A stretch of DNA of 56,808 bases, taken from NCBI GenBank assembly GCA_947627735.1, contig CANQXG010000014.1, positions 1-56,808 of the forward strand, given 5' to 3'. Positions 40,222 through 52,714 of this stretch are shown here, piece after piece. This DNA is from an uncultured Oscillospiraceae bacterium. GTDB taxonomy: Bacteria > Bacillota > Clostridia > Oscillospirales > Oscillospiraceae. Each line of letters starts with the position of its first letter. Within the stretch, counting starts at the first letter, position 1. Under the pieces are notes generated by a model. That model was not told the origin of the DNA. It ran no database searches and saw only the letters and a list, made by a program, of their open reading frames with translations. The position numbers and the translations under genes are program-made.

Positions 40222-42713
40222 GCCTGGGGTTCTTCCTCCGGCTGGGCCTTCTCGGTGCAGGCGATGGAGATGATGCGGCTGCCGTCCGCCACCCGCATCA
40301 GCCGCACGCCCTGGGCGGCGCGGCCATACACGGAGATGGCCCCCGCGTCGGTGCGGATGATGGTGCCGTCGTCGCTGACCATGAGCAGGTCCTCCTCGCC
40401 GGAGATCAGCTTCATGGCCACCACCGGGCCGGTCTTTTCGGTGACATTATAGTTCTTCAGGCCGTAGCCGCCCCGCTTCTGGGCCTCGTCGCCCCGGAGG
40501 TATTCTCCGGCGGGGGTGCGCTTGCCGTAGCCGTTGGCGGTGACGGACAGGACCATCTCCCCCTCCCGGGCGGCGTCCGCGCCCACCACCCGGTCGCCGG
40601 GCCGGAGCTTGATGCCCCGCACGCCCACAGCCGTGCGGCCCATGGGCCGGACGTCGGATTCCCTGAAGCAGATGGCCGCGCCGTTGGCGGTGGCGATGAG
40701 GATGTTCCGGCCACCGTCGGTCAGGCACACGCTCACCAGCTCGTCGCCCTCGTCCATGTTCAGCGCCCGGATGCCTATGCTGCGGATATTCTTCAGCTCC
40801 GACAGCAGCATCCGCTTCACGGTGCCCTGGGCGGTGGTGAAGACCAGATACCGGTCCGCGTCGAAGGCGCGGACATGGAGCATGGCCTGGACCCGCTCCC
40901 CCGGCTCCACCGGCACGAAGTTCACGATGGGCACGCCCCGGCTGGCCCGGCCGGCCTCGGGGATGAGGTAGCCCTTGCGGCTGTACACCCGGCCCAGGGA
41001 GGTGAAGAACAGCAGCAGGTCGTGGCTGGAGGCGGTGAACACCGTTTCCACATAGTCCTCCTCCCGGGTGGCCATGGCCTTCACGCCCTTGCCGCCCCGG
41101 TTCTGGGCGCGGTACTCGCTGGCGGGCAGGCGCTTGATGTAGCCGTTGTGGCTCATGGTGTAGACGCACTCCTCCTCCGGGATCAGGTCCTCGGCGTCGA
41201 TCTCGCCGAACACGTCCTGGATCTCGGTCACGCGCTTGTCGCCGTACTTGTCCCGGATGGCGATCAGCTCGTCCTTCAGCACGCCCCGGAGCATCTCGTC
41301 GCTGGCCAGCAGCTTCTGGTAGTAGGCGATCTTCTCCTCCAGGTCCTTGTACTCGTTCTCCAGCTTCTCCCGGTTCAGGCCCTGCAGGGCGATGAGGCGC
41401 ATGTCGCAGATGGCCTGGGCCTGGACGTCGTCCAGCCCGAAGCGCTCCATCAGCCGCTGCTTGGCGTTGTCGTAGCTGGTTCGGATGATGCGGATGACCT
41501 CGTCGATGTTGTCCTGGGCGATGAGCAGTCCCTCCAGCAGGTGGGCACGCTCCTGGGCCTTGCGCAGGTCGTACCGGGTACGGCGGATGATGAGCTGCTC
41601 CTGATAGGCGATGTACTCGTCCAGCATGTGGCGCAGGGAGAGGATCTTCGGCTGCTTCTGGTCGTCCACCAGGGCCAGCATGATGATGGAGAAGGTGGAC
41701 TGCAGCGCCGTCTGGGCGAACAGGCGGTTGAGCACCACCTGGGCGTTGGCGTCCCGCTTCAGCTCGATGACGATGCGCATGCCGTTGCGGTCCGTTTCAT
41801 CCCGCAGGTCGGATATGCCCTCCAGGCGCTTGTCCTTCACCTGGTCGGAGATGTTTTTTATCAGCTGCTTTTTGTTGACCTGATAGGGCAGCTCCGTCAC
41901 CACGATGCGGGTGCGGTGGTCCCGGCCATACTCCTCGAACTCCGTCCGCGCCCGGAGGGTGATCTTGCCCCGGCCCGTGGCATAGGCCTGGCGGATGCCG
42001 GCCCGGCCCATGATGATGCCCTTGGTGGGGAAGTCCGGCCCCTGGATGTGCTCCATCAGGTCGGCCAGGCCCGCGTCGGGGTTATCCAGCACGCAGATGA
42101 CCGCGTCGATGACCTCTGCCAGGTTGTGGGGCGGGATGCTGGTGGCCATGCCCACGGCGATGCCGCTGGAGCCGTTGACCAGCAGGTTGGGGAACCGGCT
42201 GGGCAGGACCCGGGGTTCCTTGCGCTCCTCGTCGAAGTTGGGGTCCCAGTCCACCGTGTCCTTGTCGATGTCCCGGAGCATCTCGTTGCAGATGCGGGAC
42301 ATGCGGGCCTCGGTGTATCGGTAGGCGGCGGGCGGGTTGCCGTCCACGTCGCCGAAGTTGCCGTGGCCGTCCACCAGGGGATAGCGCAGGGAGAAATCCT
42401 GGGCCAGGCGGACCATGGCGTCGTAGACGCTGGCGTCGCCGTGGGGGTGGTAGTGGCCCAGCACTTCGCCCACGCAGGTGGCGGATTTTTTGAAGGGCTT
42501 GTCACTGGTCAGGCCCGTTTCATACATGGAGTAGAGGATGCGCCGGTGCACGGGCTTCAGGCCGTCCCGCACGTCCGGCAGGGCACGGCCCACGATGACG
42601 CTCATGGCGTACTCGCGGTAGCTCTGCTGCATCTCCTTGACCAGCTCGCTCTCCACGATATGCTGCTCGGGGAACGCGATGTCCTCCGGCTTATAGTCCC
42701 GGTTATGTGCCAT
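40218..42713 (-). CDS. gyrA: DNA gyrase subunit A
   Basis: An 831-residue subunit that cuts and rejoins DNA during supercoiling. Near the start is [20 protein letters not shown]; the catalytic Tyr is Tyr133 in [10 protein letters not shown]. The quinolone region reads [11 protein letters not shown], so Ala94 stands at the position of E. coli Ser83, while Asp98 matches Asp87. The C-terminal beta-pinwheel contains the GyrA-box variant NRGGKG. It lies 14 bases after gyrB. Confidence 0.98.
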   Translation of the reverse strand: MAHNRDYKPEDIAFPEQHIVESELVKEMQQSYREYAMSVIVGRALPDVRDGLKPVHRRILYSMYETGLTSDKPFKKSATCVGEVLGHYHPHGDASVYDAMVRLAQDFSLRYPLVDGHGNFGDVDGNPPAAYRYTEARMSRICNEMLRDIDKDTVDWDPNFDEERKEPRVLPSRFPNLLVNGSSGIAVGMATSIPPHNLAEVIDAVICVLDNPDAGLADLMEHIQGPDFPTKGIIMGRAGIRQAYATGRGKITLRARTEFEEYGRDHRTRIVVTELPYQVNKKQLIKNISDQVKDKRLEGISDLRDETDRNGMRIVIELKRDANAQVVLNRLFAQTALQSTFSIIMLALVDDQKQPKILSLRHMLDEYIAYQEQLIIRRTRYDLRKAQERAHLLEGLLIAQDNIDEVIRIIRTSYDNAKQRLMERFGLDDVQAQAICDMRLIALQGLNREKLENEYKDLEEKIAYYQKLLASDEMLRGVLKDELIAIRDKYGDKRVTEIQDVFGEIDAEDLIPEEECVYTMSHNGYIKRLPASEYRAQNRGGKGVKAMATREEDYVETVFTASSHDLLLFFTSLGRVYSRKGYLIPEAGRASRGVPIVNFVPVEPGERVQAMLHVRAFDADRYLVFTTAQGTVKRMLLSELKNIRSIGIRALNMDEGDELVSVCLTDGGRNILIATANGAAICFRESDVRPMGRTAVGVRGIKLRPGDRVVGADAAREGEMVLSVTANGYGKRTPAGEYLRGDEAQKRGGYGLKNYNVTEKTGPVVAMKLISGEEDLLMVSDDGTIIRTDAGAISVYGRAAQGVRLMRVADGSRIISIACTEKAQPEEEPQA

Positions 42714-42727
42714 AGTGCGTCACCTCC

Positions 42728-44921
<2,194 letters not shown>

Positions 44922-44925
<4 letters not shown>

Positions 44926-46022
44926 CGTATCCGGCCCTCCCGGACGGAGAATACCCGCCCGCCGGTGCGGCGGGAGATGTTCTCGTCCTCGCAGCAGGTG
45001 ATGAGCGTCTGCCCGCCGCCGATGCGGTTGAGCACGAACTCCTGCCGGCCCCCGTCCAGCTCCGAGAGCACGTCGTCCAGCAGCAGCACCGGGTACTCCC
45101 CGGTCTCGGCTTTGAATATCTCCCGCTCCGCCAGCTTGATGCTCAGCGCCGCGGTCCGGGCCTGGCCCTGGGAGGCGTAGCTGCGGGCGGCCATCCCTCC
45201 CACGGAGATGAGAATATCGTCCTTGTGTATGCCGGTCAGACAGCTGCCCGCGTCCAGCTCCGCCTGGCGGTGGGTCCGCTGGTGGTCCAATATCTGCCGG
45301 TATATGTCCTCCGCCGGCGCACGCGTGTCCGTCACGGTGCTCACGGTGGTGTATTGCAGTTCCAATTCTTCCTTCCCCCCGGAGAAATCCCGGTGGATGG
45401 GGGCGGCGGCCTCCGCCAGCCGCTCCACGAAGGAGGCCCGGTAGCGGATCATCCGGGCCGAGCAGCGGGCCAGACCGTCGGAAAATTCGTCCAGCGCCGA
45501 CAACAGACTGGGCTTTTCCCGCCAGTCCTTCAATATGCGGGTCTTGTTGTCGTACAGCTTGTTATAGTCCGCCAGCAGGGAGGCGTACCCGGGCCGCAGC
45601 TGGCAGATGGCGTTGTCCATCAGCCGCCGGCGGGCGGCGGCCCCCTCCTTGATGAGATAAAGATCGTCCGGGGAGAACAGCACCGCCGTCATCAGTCCCG
45701 CCAGGGACGCGGAGGTCTTTTTCGCGCCGTTCACCGTCACCTGCCGGCCCTGGCCCCTCTTGAAAAGCAGCCGGATGGTCTGGTCCCGGCCTGCGGATTC
45801 CACGTCCGCCAGCACGCTGCCCCAGTCGCAGTCAAAGCCGATCAGCTCCCTGTCGAACCGGGTGCGGAAGCTGTGGGCGCCTGTGAGCAGATACACTGCC
45901 TCCAGAAGATTGGTCTTTCCCTGGGCGTTAGGGCCGCATATCACGTTCACGTCCGGCCCGAACTGGACCATCTCCTCGTCGTAATTGCGAAAACCGGACA
46001 GGGCTATGCGCTCTACCCTCAT
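44922..46022 (-). CDS. recF: DNA replication and repair protein RecF
   Basis: A 366-residue SMC-like ATPase that helps load RecA at gaps. It begins MRVERIALSGFRNYDEEMVQF, with Walker A GPNAQGKTNLLEA, the signature ASQGQARTAALSIKLAE, and Walker B PVLLLDDVLSELDGGRQ. I chose the ATG at 46022, which overlaps the dnaN stop codon (ATGA). The S4-domain gene yaaA, usually between dnaN and recF in Firmicutes, is absent here. Confidence 0.97.
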
Positions 46023-47134
46023 ACGCCGGCCTTCAGGCGCACGGGCAGGATCATGTAGGAGAAGCCGTCGCCCCCGTCCGCGGGCTTCACCACGCAGGGG
46101 GAGGAGGCGTTGTTGAAGCACAGCTTCAGCGTGTCCGCCGGGGCGGCCTTCAGCGCGTCCAGCAGATAGCGGTTGTTGAAGCCGATCTCCAGGGAGGCGT
46201 CCTTCCCGCCCCGGACGGCACACTGGTCCCGGCCCTGGCTGACGCCGGTGTTGCAGTAGATGACGATGCTCCCGTCCTCCAGCCGCAGCCGCAGGGGATT
46301 CTTCGTCCGCTCGTCGATGATGATGGACACGCGGCTCACCGCCTGGACCAGCTCGTCCCGGTCCGCCTCCAGTTCGATGGAAAATTCCGCCGGGATGGAG
46401 CGATTATAGTTGAGGAACTCCCCCTCCAGCCGCCGGGACACCAACACCGTGTCCCCCACCACGAAGGAGATGTGCTTGGCGCCCACGGTAACGGACACCT
46501 TCTCGTCGGTGTCGCCGCAGAGCTTCTCCAGGTCGTTCAAAGTGCTGCCCGGGACGATGAAGGAGCAGTCCTCCACATCGCCGGAGGCCACTTTCTCCCG
46601 GCGCAGGGCCAGCCGGTAGCCGTCCACGGCCACCACGGTGAGGGTGTCGCCCTTCACCTCGAACAGCTCGCCGGTGTAAACGGGGCGGCTTTCGTTGTCG
46701 CTGACGGAGAAGACCGTCTGACGGATCATCTTGCTGAGGATGTTCTGGGGCAGGTCGATGCTCCGCTCCCTATCCACGGAGGGCAGCTCCGGATAATCTC
46801 CGCTGTCGGAGGCGACGGTGGTAAAATCCGCGTCGCCGCATACGATACGGGTGGAGAGGTTCTCGTCCACCGTCACCGTCACGATGCCGGCGGGCAGGCT
46901 GCGGACGATGTCGCTGAGAAACCGCGCCCCCAGCACGATGGAGCCTGGCTCCGTCACATCCGCCGGGATGTTGGTGTAAATGCCCTTTTTCAGGTCGTAG
47001 CCCGTCACGCGCACGTCCGAGCCGGCCTGGATCAGCAGACCCTCCAGCGCGGGGATGGGGCTTTTCGCCGCGGCACAGCGACCCGCCGTGGTCACAGCGG
47101 CCTGCAGCAGACTTCTCTCACAGGAAAATTTCAT
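46019..47134 (-). CDS. dnaN: DNA polymerase III sliding clamp, beta subunit
   Basis: A 371-residue ring-forming clamp that holds the replicative polymerase on DNA. The start MKFSCERSLLQAAVTTAGRC, the central FSVSDNESRPVYTGELFEV and the C-terminal end FSYMILPVRLK are typical, and the three repeats give the standard length. GGAGGAG precedes the ATG. The start lies at one edge of the origin region. Confidence 0.98.
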   Translation of the reverse strand: MKFSCERSLLQAAVTTAGRCAAAKSPIPALEGLLIQAGSDVRVTGYDLKKGIYTNIPADVTEPGSIVLGARFLSDIVRSLPAGIVTVTVDENLSTRIVCGDADFTTVASDSGDYPELPSVDRERSIDLPQNILSKMIRQTVFSVSDNESRPVYTGELFEVKGDTLTVVAVDGYRLALRREKVASGDVEDCSFIVPGSTLNDLEKLCGDTDEKVSVTVGAKHISFVVGDTVLVSRRLEGEFLNYNRSIPAEFSIELEADRDELVQAVSRVSIIIDERTKNPLRLRLEDGSIVIYCNTGVSQGRDQCAVRGGKDASLEIGFNNRYLLDALKAAPADTLKLCFNNASSPCVVKPADGGDGFSYMILPVRLKAGV

Positions 47135-47356
47135 GTTTCTCCTCCATATAGCAAGAAAGATAGGATATATTTAGTAGTGGTAGTAGGACCTGTTTGATTT
47201 GTGGAAAGGCGGATTTTTCCCCGCGGGGGCGGGAAAATCGATGTGGAAAGGCATGTTGAAAAGAAAAACGGTTTTCCACAGTGGGGACCGCGGGCGGGTC
47301 TGAAAAAGGTTTTCCACAGCTGCGGATAAGACAATCCACAGCGGGATGTGGAAAAA
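47135..47356. other. oriC: Chromosomal replication origin oriC (dnaA-dnaN gap)
   Basis: The 222-bp gap has DnaA-box-like 9-mers: TGTGGAAAG at 47200-47208 and 47242-47250, TTTTCCACA at 47272-47280 and 47310-47318, CAATCCACA at 47332-47340, and TGTGGAAAA at 47347-47355. An AT-rich block (about 47140-47172) beside dnaN is the likely unwinding site. The gap between dnaA and dnaN is where many Firmicutes open the duplex. The boxes differ from TTATCCACA by one or two bases. Confidence 0.85.
47172..47186 (+). promoter_or_regulatory. DnaA-trio element of oriC
   Basis: TAGTAGTGGTAGTAG is five trinucleotides of the DnaA-trio type (3'-GAT-5' on this strand), lying between the DnaA box at 47200 and the AT-rich block. 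This is the arrangement that guides DnaA onto single strands in Bacillus. Confidence 0.8.
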
Positions 47357-48667
47357 TCACTGGTTCCGGGCGTTCAGGTTGGAGGTGATGTCCCGGATGG
47401 CGGCGGCGGTGTCCGGATCGGACTTGATCTGGTCCTCCACCTTCCGGATGGAGGACAGCACCGTGGAGTGGTTGCGGTTTTCAAACTGCTCGCCGATGTC
47501 CACCAGGGAGAGGTTCGTCAAACTCCGGATCAGGTACATGGCCACCTGCCGGGCCATGGCGGTGTTCTTGCTCCGCCGCTGGCCCCGGATGTCCTCCTCC
47601 GGGATGCCGTAGTAGCGGCTGGTCTCGGCGATGATGGCCTCCGGCGTGGGGATGAACACCCCCACCCGGATCACGTCCTTGATGGCCCGCTTGACGCTGG
47701 AGATGGTGATGGTGTCGTCCAGCATATCCCGGTAGGCGGTGAGCCGGTGGACCACGCCCTCGATCTGGCGGATGTTGGCGGTGATGTTGGCGGCTATGTA
47801 CTCCACGATCTCGTCGGTGAGCATCAATCCCACGCCTAGGGACTTGTTGCGGATGATGGCCATCCGTGTTTCCAGGTCGGGGGGCTGGATGTCCGCCATG
47901 AGTCCGCCCTCAAAGCGGGTGCGCAGCCGGTCCTCCAGCTTTACCATGTCCAGGGGCGGCCGGTCGGAGGTGATGACGATCTGGTGGCCGGACTCATAGA
48001 TATCGTTGAAGGTGTGGAAAAACTCCTCCTGCACCCCCAGCTTGCCGGCGATGAACTGGATATCGTCCACCAGGAAAAGGTCCACGTTCCGGTAGCGCTT
48101 CCGAAATTCTTCCTGGGTCTGCTCCCGGATGGAGGAGATCATCTGGTTGGTGAACTCGTCGCCCTTCACGTAGCCGATCTTCACGGAGGGGTCCCGCTCC
48201 CGGATGGCCTGGCCGATGGCCAGCAGCAGGTGGGTCTTCCCCAGGCCGGAGTTGCCGTACAGGAACAGGGGGTTGTAGATCTTCCCCGGGCTTTCGCTGA
48301 CGGCCACGGCGGCGGCGTGGGCGAATTTGTTGGACTGGCCCACGATGAACCGGTCGAAGGTATAGGCCGCGGCCTCGGGCAGATCATCGTCCGGGGCGGG
48401 CTTCTGATAGTCCTCCATCTCCTCCGCCGTCAGCACCAGCAGATCGAACTCGCAGGAGAAAAGGTCGCTCATGGCCTGGCGGATGGTGTCGCCGAACCGC
48501 TGGGTGATGATGTTGCGCTTGAAGTCGGAGGTGGTCTGCAGCACGATCCGCTTCGCCTCCAGCTCCACGGGCTGGCAGTCGGCGAACCATGTGTTGATGG
48601 CTGTGGGGGTCAGCTTCTCCTCCAGCCTGTCCATGACGCTGCGCCAGATGTCCTGTAAGGAATCCAT
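47357..48667 (-). CDS. dnaA: Chromosomal replication initiator protein DnaA
   Basis: A 436-residue AAA+ initiator. The N-terminal domain (IWRSVMDRLEEKLTPTAINTWF) is followed by a short linker. The ATPase domain starts TFDRFIVGQSNKFAHAAA, with Walker A GNSGLGKTHLL and Walker B VDLFLVDDIQFIAG. The C-terminal domain has the DnaA signature GEQFENRNHSTVLSSIRKVE. It is transcribed toward the origin region and has its own promoter. Confidence 0.98.
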   Translation of the reverse strand: MDSLQDIWRSVMDRLEEKLTPTAINTWFADCQPVELEAKRIVLQTTSDFKRNIITQRFGDTIRQAMSDLFSCEFDLLVLTAEEMEDYQKPAPDDDLPEAAAYTFDRFIVGQSNKFAHAAAVAVSESPGKIYNPLFLYGNSGLGKTHLLLAIGQAIRERDPSVKIGYVKGDEFTNQMISSIREQTQEEFRKRYRNVDLFLVDDIQFIAGKLGVQEEFFHTFNDIYESGHQIVITSDRPPLDMVKLEDRLRTRFEGGLMADIQPPDLETRMAIIRNKSLGVGLMLTDEIVEYIAANITANIRQIEGVVHRLTAYRDMLDDTITISSVKRAIKDVIRVGVFIPTPEAIIAETSRYYGIPEEDIRGQRRSKNTAMARQVAMYLIRSLTNLSLVDIGEQFENRNHSTVLSSIRKVEDQIKSDPDTAAAIRDITSNLNARNQ

Positions 48668-48728
48668 ATCCCTGTCCGCCTTTTTCGTTGATGAAAGATG
48701 GTTCTAATAATAATATATGTATCATCTT

Positions 48729-48757
48729 ATTATAACACTATTGTTGCCCGTATACAA
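48729..48757 (-). promoter_or_regulatory. Promoter of dnaA
   Basis: On the minus strand: -35 TTGTAT (48752-48757), 17-bp spacer, -10 TATAAT (48729-48734). No good DnaA boxes are seen next to it. Confidence 0.75.
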
Positions 48758-48800
48758 CCACAAAATACCCGTGATTTCCGGTTATTTTCCAGGAAAAAGC

Positions 48801-48829
48801 TTGAAAGCGGCGGATAAGAGGGTTAAAAT
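48801..48829 (+). promoter_or_regulatory. Promoter of mfd
   Basis: -35 TTGAAA (48801-48806), 17-bp spacer, -10 TAAAAT (48824-48829). Confidence 0.65.
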
Positions 48830-48849
48830 GGGCCTATGAGGTACATATC

Positions 48850-51800
48850 GTGAGAGCTTTGACCCTTTCTATCCTGGAAAACAAGCCCATCACCCCCCTC
48901 CCCGGCTGTGTCGAGGGGGGTACTTTGCCTGCCCTGGTCTCCGGACTGGGGCCGATCCACCGCGCCCATCTGGCGGCGGCCATGGCGCTGCAGTGCGGCC
49001 GGCCGCTGTGCGTGGTGACGCCGGACGACGCCTCCGCCGAGGCCATGGCCGGGGACCTGAAGTCCTTCCTGGGCGGGAACGTGGAGATGGTGGTGGCCCG
49101 GGAGTATACATTTTACGCCTCCGAGAGCGTGTCCCGCCAGACGGAGCAGCGCCGCCTGCGGGCCTTTGACGCGCTGCTGTCCGACACGCCGCCCGCCGTG
49201 GTGATGACAGCGGCGGCCCTATTGGAGCGGACCATGCCCCCGGCGGTGATGGCCCGGGCGTCCTTTACGCTGAAAAACGGCGGCGAGATGGCGCCGGAGG
49301 ACCTGATCGACCGGCTCGTCCGCTCCGGCTACCGCCAGGCGGAGCAGGTGGAAGGACCCGGCCAGATCGCCCGCCGAGGCGGCATCATGGATCTGTGGTC
49401 TGCCGGGGCGGAGGCGCCGGTGCGCCTGGAGTTCTGGGGCGACGAGATCGACTCCATCCACGCCTTCGACCCGTCCAGCCAACGGCGGACGGGCAAGCTG
49501 CGCCAGGTGCGGGTGCTGCCGGCGGCGGAGACCCTCCCCTCCCTGATGGAGGGCGGGTCCCGGGAGCTGGCCCGCCGGATGGGACAGCTGCGGGAAAAGC
49601 TGAATAGGAACGCGTCGAAATTTGACGTGGAGAAGCTGCGCAAGACCCTGGCCGCGGACGCGGAGGCGCTGGAAAACCGCGTGGAATTTACCGCCGCGGA
49701 CCGGTACATGGGCCTGATATACCCCCAGTTCACCACGGCCCTGGACTATATCGCCCCGGATGCGCTGGTGGTGCTGGACCAGCCCGGCAAGTGCGCCCAG
49801 CGGGCCAGGGACTTCCTCAAGCAGGCCACGGAGGACATCCGACTGCTCATCGAGGGGGGCACCCTTCTGGGCCGGACGGCGCAGTTTTATCTGAACTGGG
49901 AGCCGGCGGCGGAGAAGCTGACCGACTGGCCGGTGGTGATGGCGGACGCCTTCACCGTGGGCCGCTATCCCCTGGAGCCGAAGTCCACCATGAGCCTGTC
50001 CGCCAAGCAACTGCCCTCCTATGCCGGCAGCGGCCAGCAGGCCGCCGAGGACGTGCGCCACTGGCAGGGGGAGGATTACCGGTGCGTGGTGCTGGCCGGG
50101 GACGAGCGCCGGGCCAGGGCCTTGGCGGACATCCTGACGGAGAAGGGCATCAAGCGGGTGTGCGTGGACCTGAAGCTGGACGCCCTCCCCGCGCCCGGGG
50201 TGTGCGCCGTGACGGTGGGGAGCCTGTCGGCGGGGCTGGAGTACCCTGGCATCAAGCTGGCGGTGCTGGCGGACACCCAGATCGCCCGCAGCGGCCTGCG
50301 GCCCGCCCGGCGCAGACGCGCCCTGCCCGCCGGGGCCAGGCTGGGGTCCTATGAGGACCTGTCCGTGGGGGACCTGGTGGTCCACGAGACCCACGGCATA
50401 GGCCGGTTCGCCGGCATCTTCAAAATGCCCGTGGACGGGGCGGAGAAGGACTATATCAAAATATGCTACGCGGGCACGGACAGTCTGTATGTGCCCGCCA
50501 CCCAGCTGGACCTGGTGACCAAGTACATCGGCGCGGGGGAGGACGCCCCCGTGAAGCTGTCCAAGCTGGGGGGCAGCGACTGGAGCCGCGCCCGGAGCCG
50601 AGCCAAGGCCTCCGCCAAGGCCATGGCCGGGGAGCTGATCGGCCTGTACGCCGCCCGGCAGAAAAGCCCGGGCCACGCCTTCGCCCCGGACTCCACGTGG
50701 CAGCGGGAGTTCGAGGACTCCTTCGAGTACACCGAAACGGACGATCAGCTGCGGTGCGTGGAGGAAGTGAAGCGGGACATGGAAAAGCCCGTGCCCATGG
50801 ATAGGCTTCTGTGCGGCGACGTGGGCTACGGCAAGACGGAGGTGGCCCTGCGGGCGGTGATGAAGTGCGTGCTGGACGGGATGCAGGCGGCGATCCTGGT
50901 GCCCACCACGGTCCTGGCTCAGCAGCATTATCAGACCGCTGTCAGCCGCTTTTTCGGCTTCCCGGTGAACATCGCCCTGCTGAGCCGGTTCTCCACCGCC
51001 GCCCAGGTGCGCCAGACCCTGGCCGCCATGGCCGACGGCTCCTGCGACATCGTCATCGGCACCCACCGGCTGCTGCAAAAGGACGTGCAGTTCAAGCGCC
51101 TGGGCCTGCTGGTGGTGGACGAGGAGCAGCGCTTCGGCGTCAGCCACAAGGAGCACATCAAGGAGATGAGCCGGCAGGTGGACGTGCTCACCTTGTCCGC
51201 CACCCCCATCCCCCGGACGCTGAACATGGCCCTGTCCGGCATCCGGGACATGTCCACCCTGGAGGAGCCGCCCCGGGACAGGCTGCCGGTGCAGACCTAT
51301 GTGATGGAGCACGACTGGGGCGTGGTGGCCGACGCCATCCGCCGGGAGGTGAGCCGGGGCGGGCAGGTGTATTACCTGCACAACCGCATCGACAACATCG
51401 AGCGCACCGCCGCACGGATCATGGAGCTGCTGCCGGACACGGTGGTGGATGTGGCCCACGGGCGGATGAACGAGCAGGAGCTGTCCGCCGTCATGGAGAA
51501 GGTCACCCAGGGCCAGACCCAGGTGCTGGTGTGCACCACCATCATCGAAACGGGCATCGATATCCCCAACGTGAACACATTAATCATCGAGGACGCGGAC
51601 AAGATGGGCCTGGCCCAGCTGCACCAAATTCGAGGCCGGGTGGGCCGCTCCGCCCGCCGGGCCTGCGCCTACCTGACCTACCGGAAGGACAAGGTCCTGA
51701 CGGAGATCGCGGAGAAGCGCCTGGAGGCCATCCGGGAGTTCGCGGAGTTCAACTCCGGCTTCCGCATCGCCATGCGGGACCTGGAAATTCGGGGCGCCGG

Positions 51801-52365
51801 CAACCTGCTGGGCGCGGAGCAGTCCGGCCACATGATCGACGTGGGCTACGATATGTACCTGAAGCTGCTGGAGGAGGCCGTGCTGGAGGAGAAGGGCGAG
51901 CCGCTGCCGGTGCGGGCCGAGTGCGCGGCGGACCTGTCCGTCAACGCCAACATCCCGGAGAGCTACGTGCGCAGCGCCGCCCAGCGGATGGACATCTACC
52001 GGCGCATCGCCCTGATCCGCACCGAGGCGGAGGCGGACGACATCACCGACGAGCTGTGCGACCGCTTCGGCGACCCGCCGAGCAGCGTGAACACCCTGAT
52101 CCAGGTGGCCCTGCTCCGGGGAGAGGCCTCCGCCCAGGGCATCTCCGACATCGCCCAGAAGGGCGGGCTGATCCGCTTCACCTTCGCCCGCTTCGACTTT
52201 GAGCGCGTCAGCGCCCTCTATGCCCGCCCGGAGTGGAAGGGCCGGGTGAAGGTGGAGGCCGGGGGCAAGCCCGCGGTGGCCCTGCGCCTGGTCTCCCGCC
52301 GGCGCATATTGGAGGAGGCCCGCGCCTTCGTCCGGGACTACGCCGCCACGGCGCCGGAGGATTAA
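48850..52365 (+). CDS. mfd: Transcription-repair coupling factor Mfd
   Basis: A 1171-residue DNA translocase that removes stalled RNA polymerase and recruits UvrA. The UvrB-like N-terminal domain is followed by the RNA polymerase interaction domain (SVGDLVVHETHGIGRFAGI). The RecG-like motor has GDVGYGKTEVALRA (Walker A) and VVDEEQRFGVSHKE, TLSATPIPRTLNMAL, and QIRGRVGRSARRACAYL. A C-terminal TRCF domain ends it. The start is GTG at 48850 with GAGG eight bases upstream. The gene pth, a frequent neighbour upstream of mfd, is absent. Confidence 0.97.
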   Translation: MRALTLSILENKPITPLPGCVEGGTLPALVSGLGPIHRAHLAAAMALQCGRPLCVVTPDDASAEAMAGDLKSFLGGNVEMVVAREYTFYASESVSRQTEQRRLRAFDALLSDTPPAVVMTAAALLERTMPPAVMARASFTLKNGGEMAPEDLIDRLVRSGYRQAEQVEGPGQIARRGGIMDLWSAGAEAPVRLEFWGDEIDSIHAFDPSSQRRTGKLRQVRVLPAAETLPSLMEGGSRELARRMGQLREKLNRNASKFDVEKLRKTLAADAEALENRVEFTAADRYMGLIYPQFTTALDYIAPDALVVLDQPGKCAQRARDFLKQATEDIRLLIEGGTLLGRTAQFYLNWEPAAEKLTDWPVVMADAFTVGRYPLEPKSTMSLSAKQLPSYAGSGQQAAEDVRHWQGEDYRCVVLAGDERRARALADILTEKGIKRVCVDLKLDALPAPGVCAVTVGSLSAGLEYPGIKLAVLADTQIARSGLRPARRRRALPAGARLGSYEDLSVGDLVVHETHGIGRFAGIFKMPVDGAEKDYIKICYAGTDSLYVPATQLDLVTKYIGAGEDAPVKLSKLGGSDWSRARSRAKASAKAMAGELIGLYAARQKSPGHAFAPDSTWQREFEDSFEYTETDDQLRCVEEVKRDMEKPVPMDRLLCGDVGYGKTEVALRAVMKCVLDGMQAAILVPTTVLAQQHYQTAVSRFFGFPVNIALLSRFSTAAQVRQTLAAMADGSCDIVIGTHRLLQKDVQFKRLGLLVVDEEQRFGVSHKEHIKEMSRQVDVLTLSATPIPRTLNMALSGIRDMSTLEEPPRDRLPVQTYVMEHDWGVVADAIRREVSRGGQVYYLHNRIDNIERTAARIMELLPDTVVDVAHGRMNEQELSAVMEKVTQGQTQVLVCTTIIETGIDIPNVNTLIIEDADKMGLAQLHQIRGRVGRSARRACAYLTYRKDKVLTEIAEKRLEAIREFAEFNSGFRIAMRDLEIRGAGNLLGAEQSGHMIDVGYDMYLKLLEEAVLEEKGEPLPVRAECAADLSVNANIPESYVRSAAQRMDIYRRIALIRTEAEADDITDELCDRFGDPPSSVNTLIQVALLRGEASAQGISDIAQKGGLIRFTFARFDFERVSALYARPEWKGRVKVEAGGKPAVALRLVSRRRILEEARAFVRDYAATAPED

Positions 52366-52395
52366 AAAGCAAGGACCGGAACGGTCCTTGCTTTT
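52365..52395. terminator. Terminator of mfd, shared with a convergent XRE gene
   Basis: A 14-bp perfect stem AAAAGCAAGGACCG/CGGTCCTTGCTTTT (52365-52378 with 52382-52395) with a 3-base loop. A and T tails serve both directions. Confidence 0.88.
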
Positions 52396-52396
52396 G

Positions 52397-52603
52397 TTAT
52401 TTATCCCAGTCGATGAGAAACAGGTCGTTCGGCGTACAGTCCAAAAGCTGGCACAGGGTCTCGATGCGCTCCATCTGGATGGAGCGGGTCTGGTTGTTGA
52501 CCATCCGGTTGAAGTTCTGATAGCTCATGCCCAGCTGTTTGTAGAGCCAATACTTCGTCTTTCCCTTCTTCTCCAGCAGCGCCAGCACGTTCAGTTTTAC
52601 CAT
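52397..52603 (-). CDS. Small XRE-family regulator
   Basis: A 68-residue protein that is a single helix-turn-helix: LLEKKGKTKYWLYKQLGMSYQNFNRMVNNQTRSIQMERIETLCQLL covers the whole fold. Such short XRE proteins often regulate their own gene and a neighbour. It is divergent from a 51-residue ORF, with an inverted repeat (52618-52641) in the gap. Confidence 0.85.
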   Translation of the reverse strand: MVKLNVLALLEKKGKTKYWLYKQLGMSYQNFNRMVNNQTRSIQMERIETLCQLLDCTPNDLFLIDWDK

Positions 52604-52617
52604 ATGGTATGCCCCCG

Positions 52618-52641
52618 TTATCTAATGCGTTGAGTAGATAA
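52618..52641. promoter_or_regulatory. Inverted repeat, possible XRE operator
   Basis: TTATCTA (52618-52624) and TAGATAA (52635-52641) flank 10 bases, 15 bases upstream of the XRE start codon. The position fits autoregulation; binding is inferred. Confidence 0.45.
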
Positions 52642-52665
52642 TAGAAGTGTTCCCAAACCGAAATA

Positions 52666-52694
52666 TAGACTTTTGCGTTATATAATGCTATAAT
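52666..52694 (+). promoter_or_regulatory. Promoter of the 51-residue ORF
   Basis: -35 TAGACT (52666-52671), 17-bp spacer, -10 TATAAT (52689-52694). A second TATAAT lies at 52681-52686. Confidence 0.6.
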
Positions 52695-52714
52695 CATTTC
52701 GGGAGGTGAGCCGG

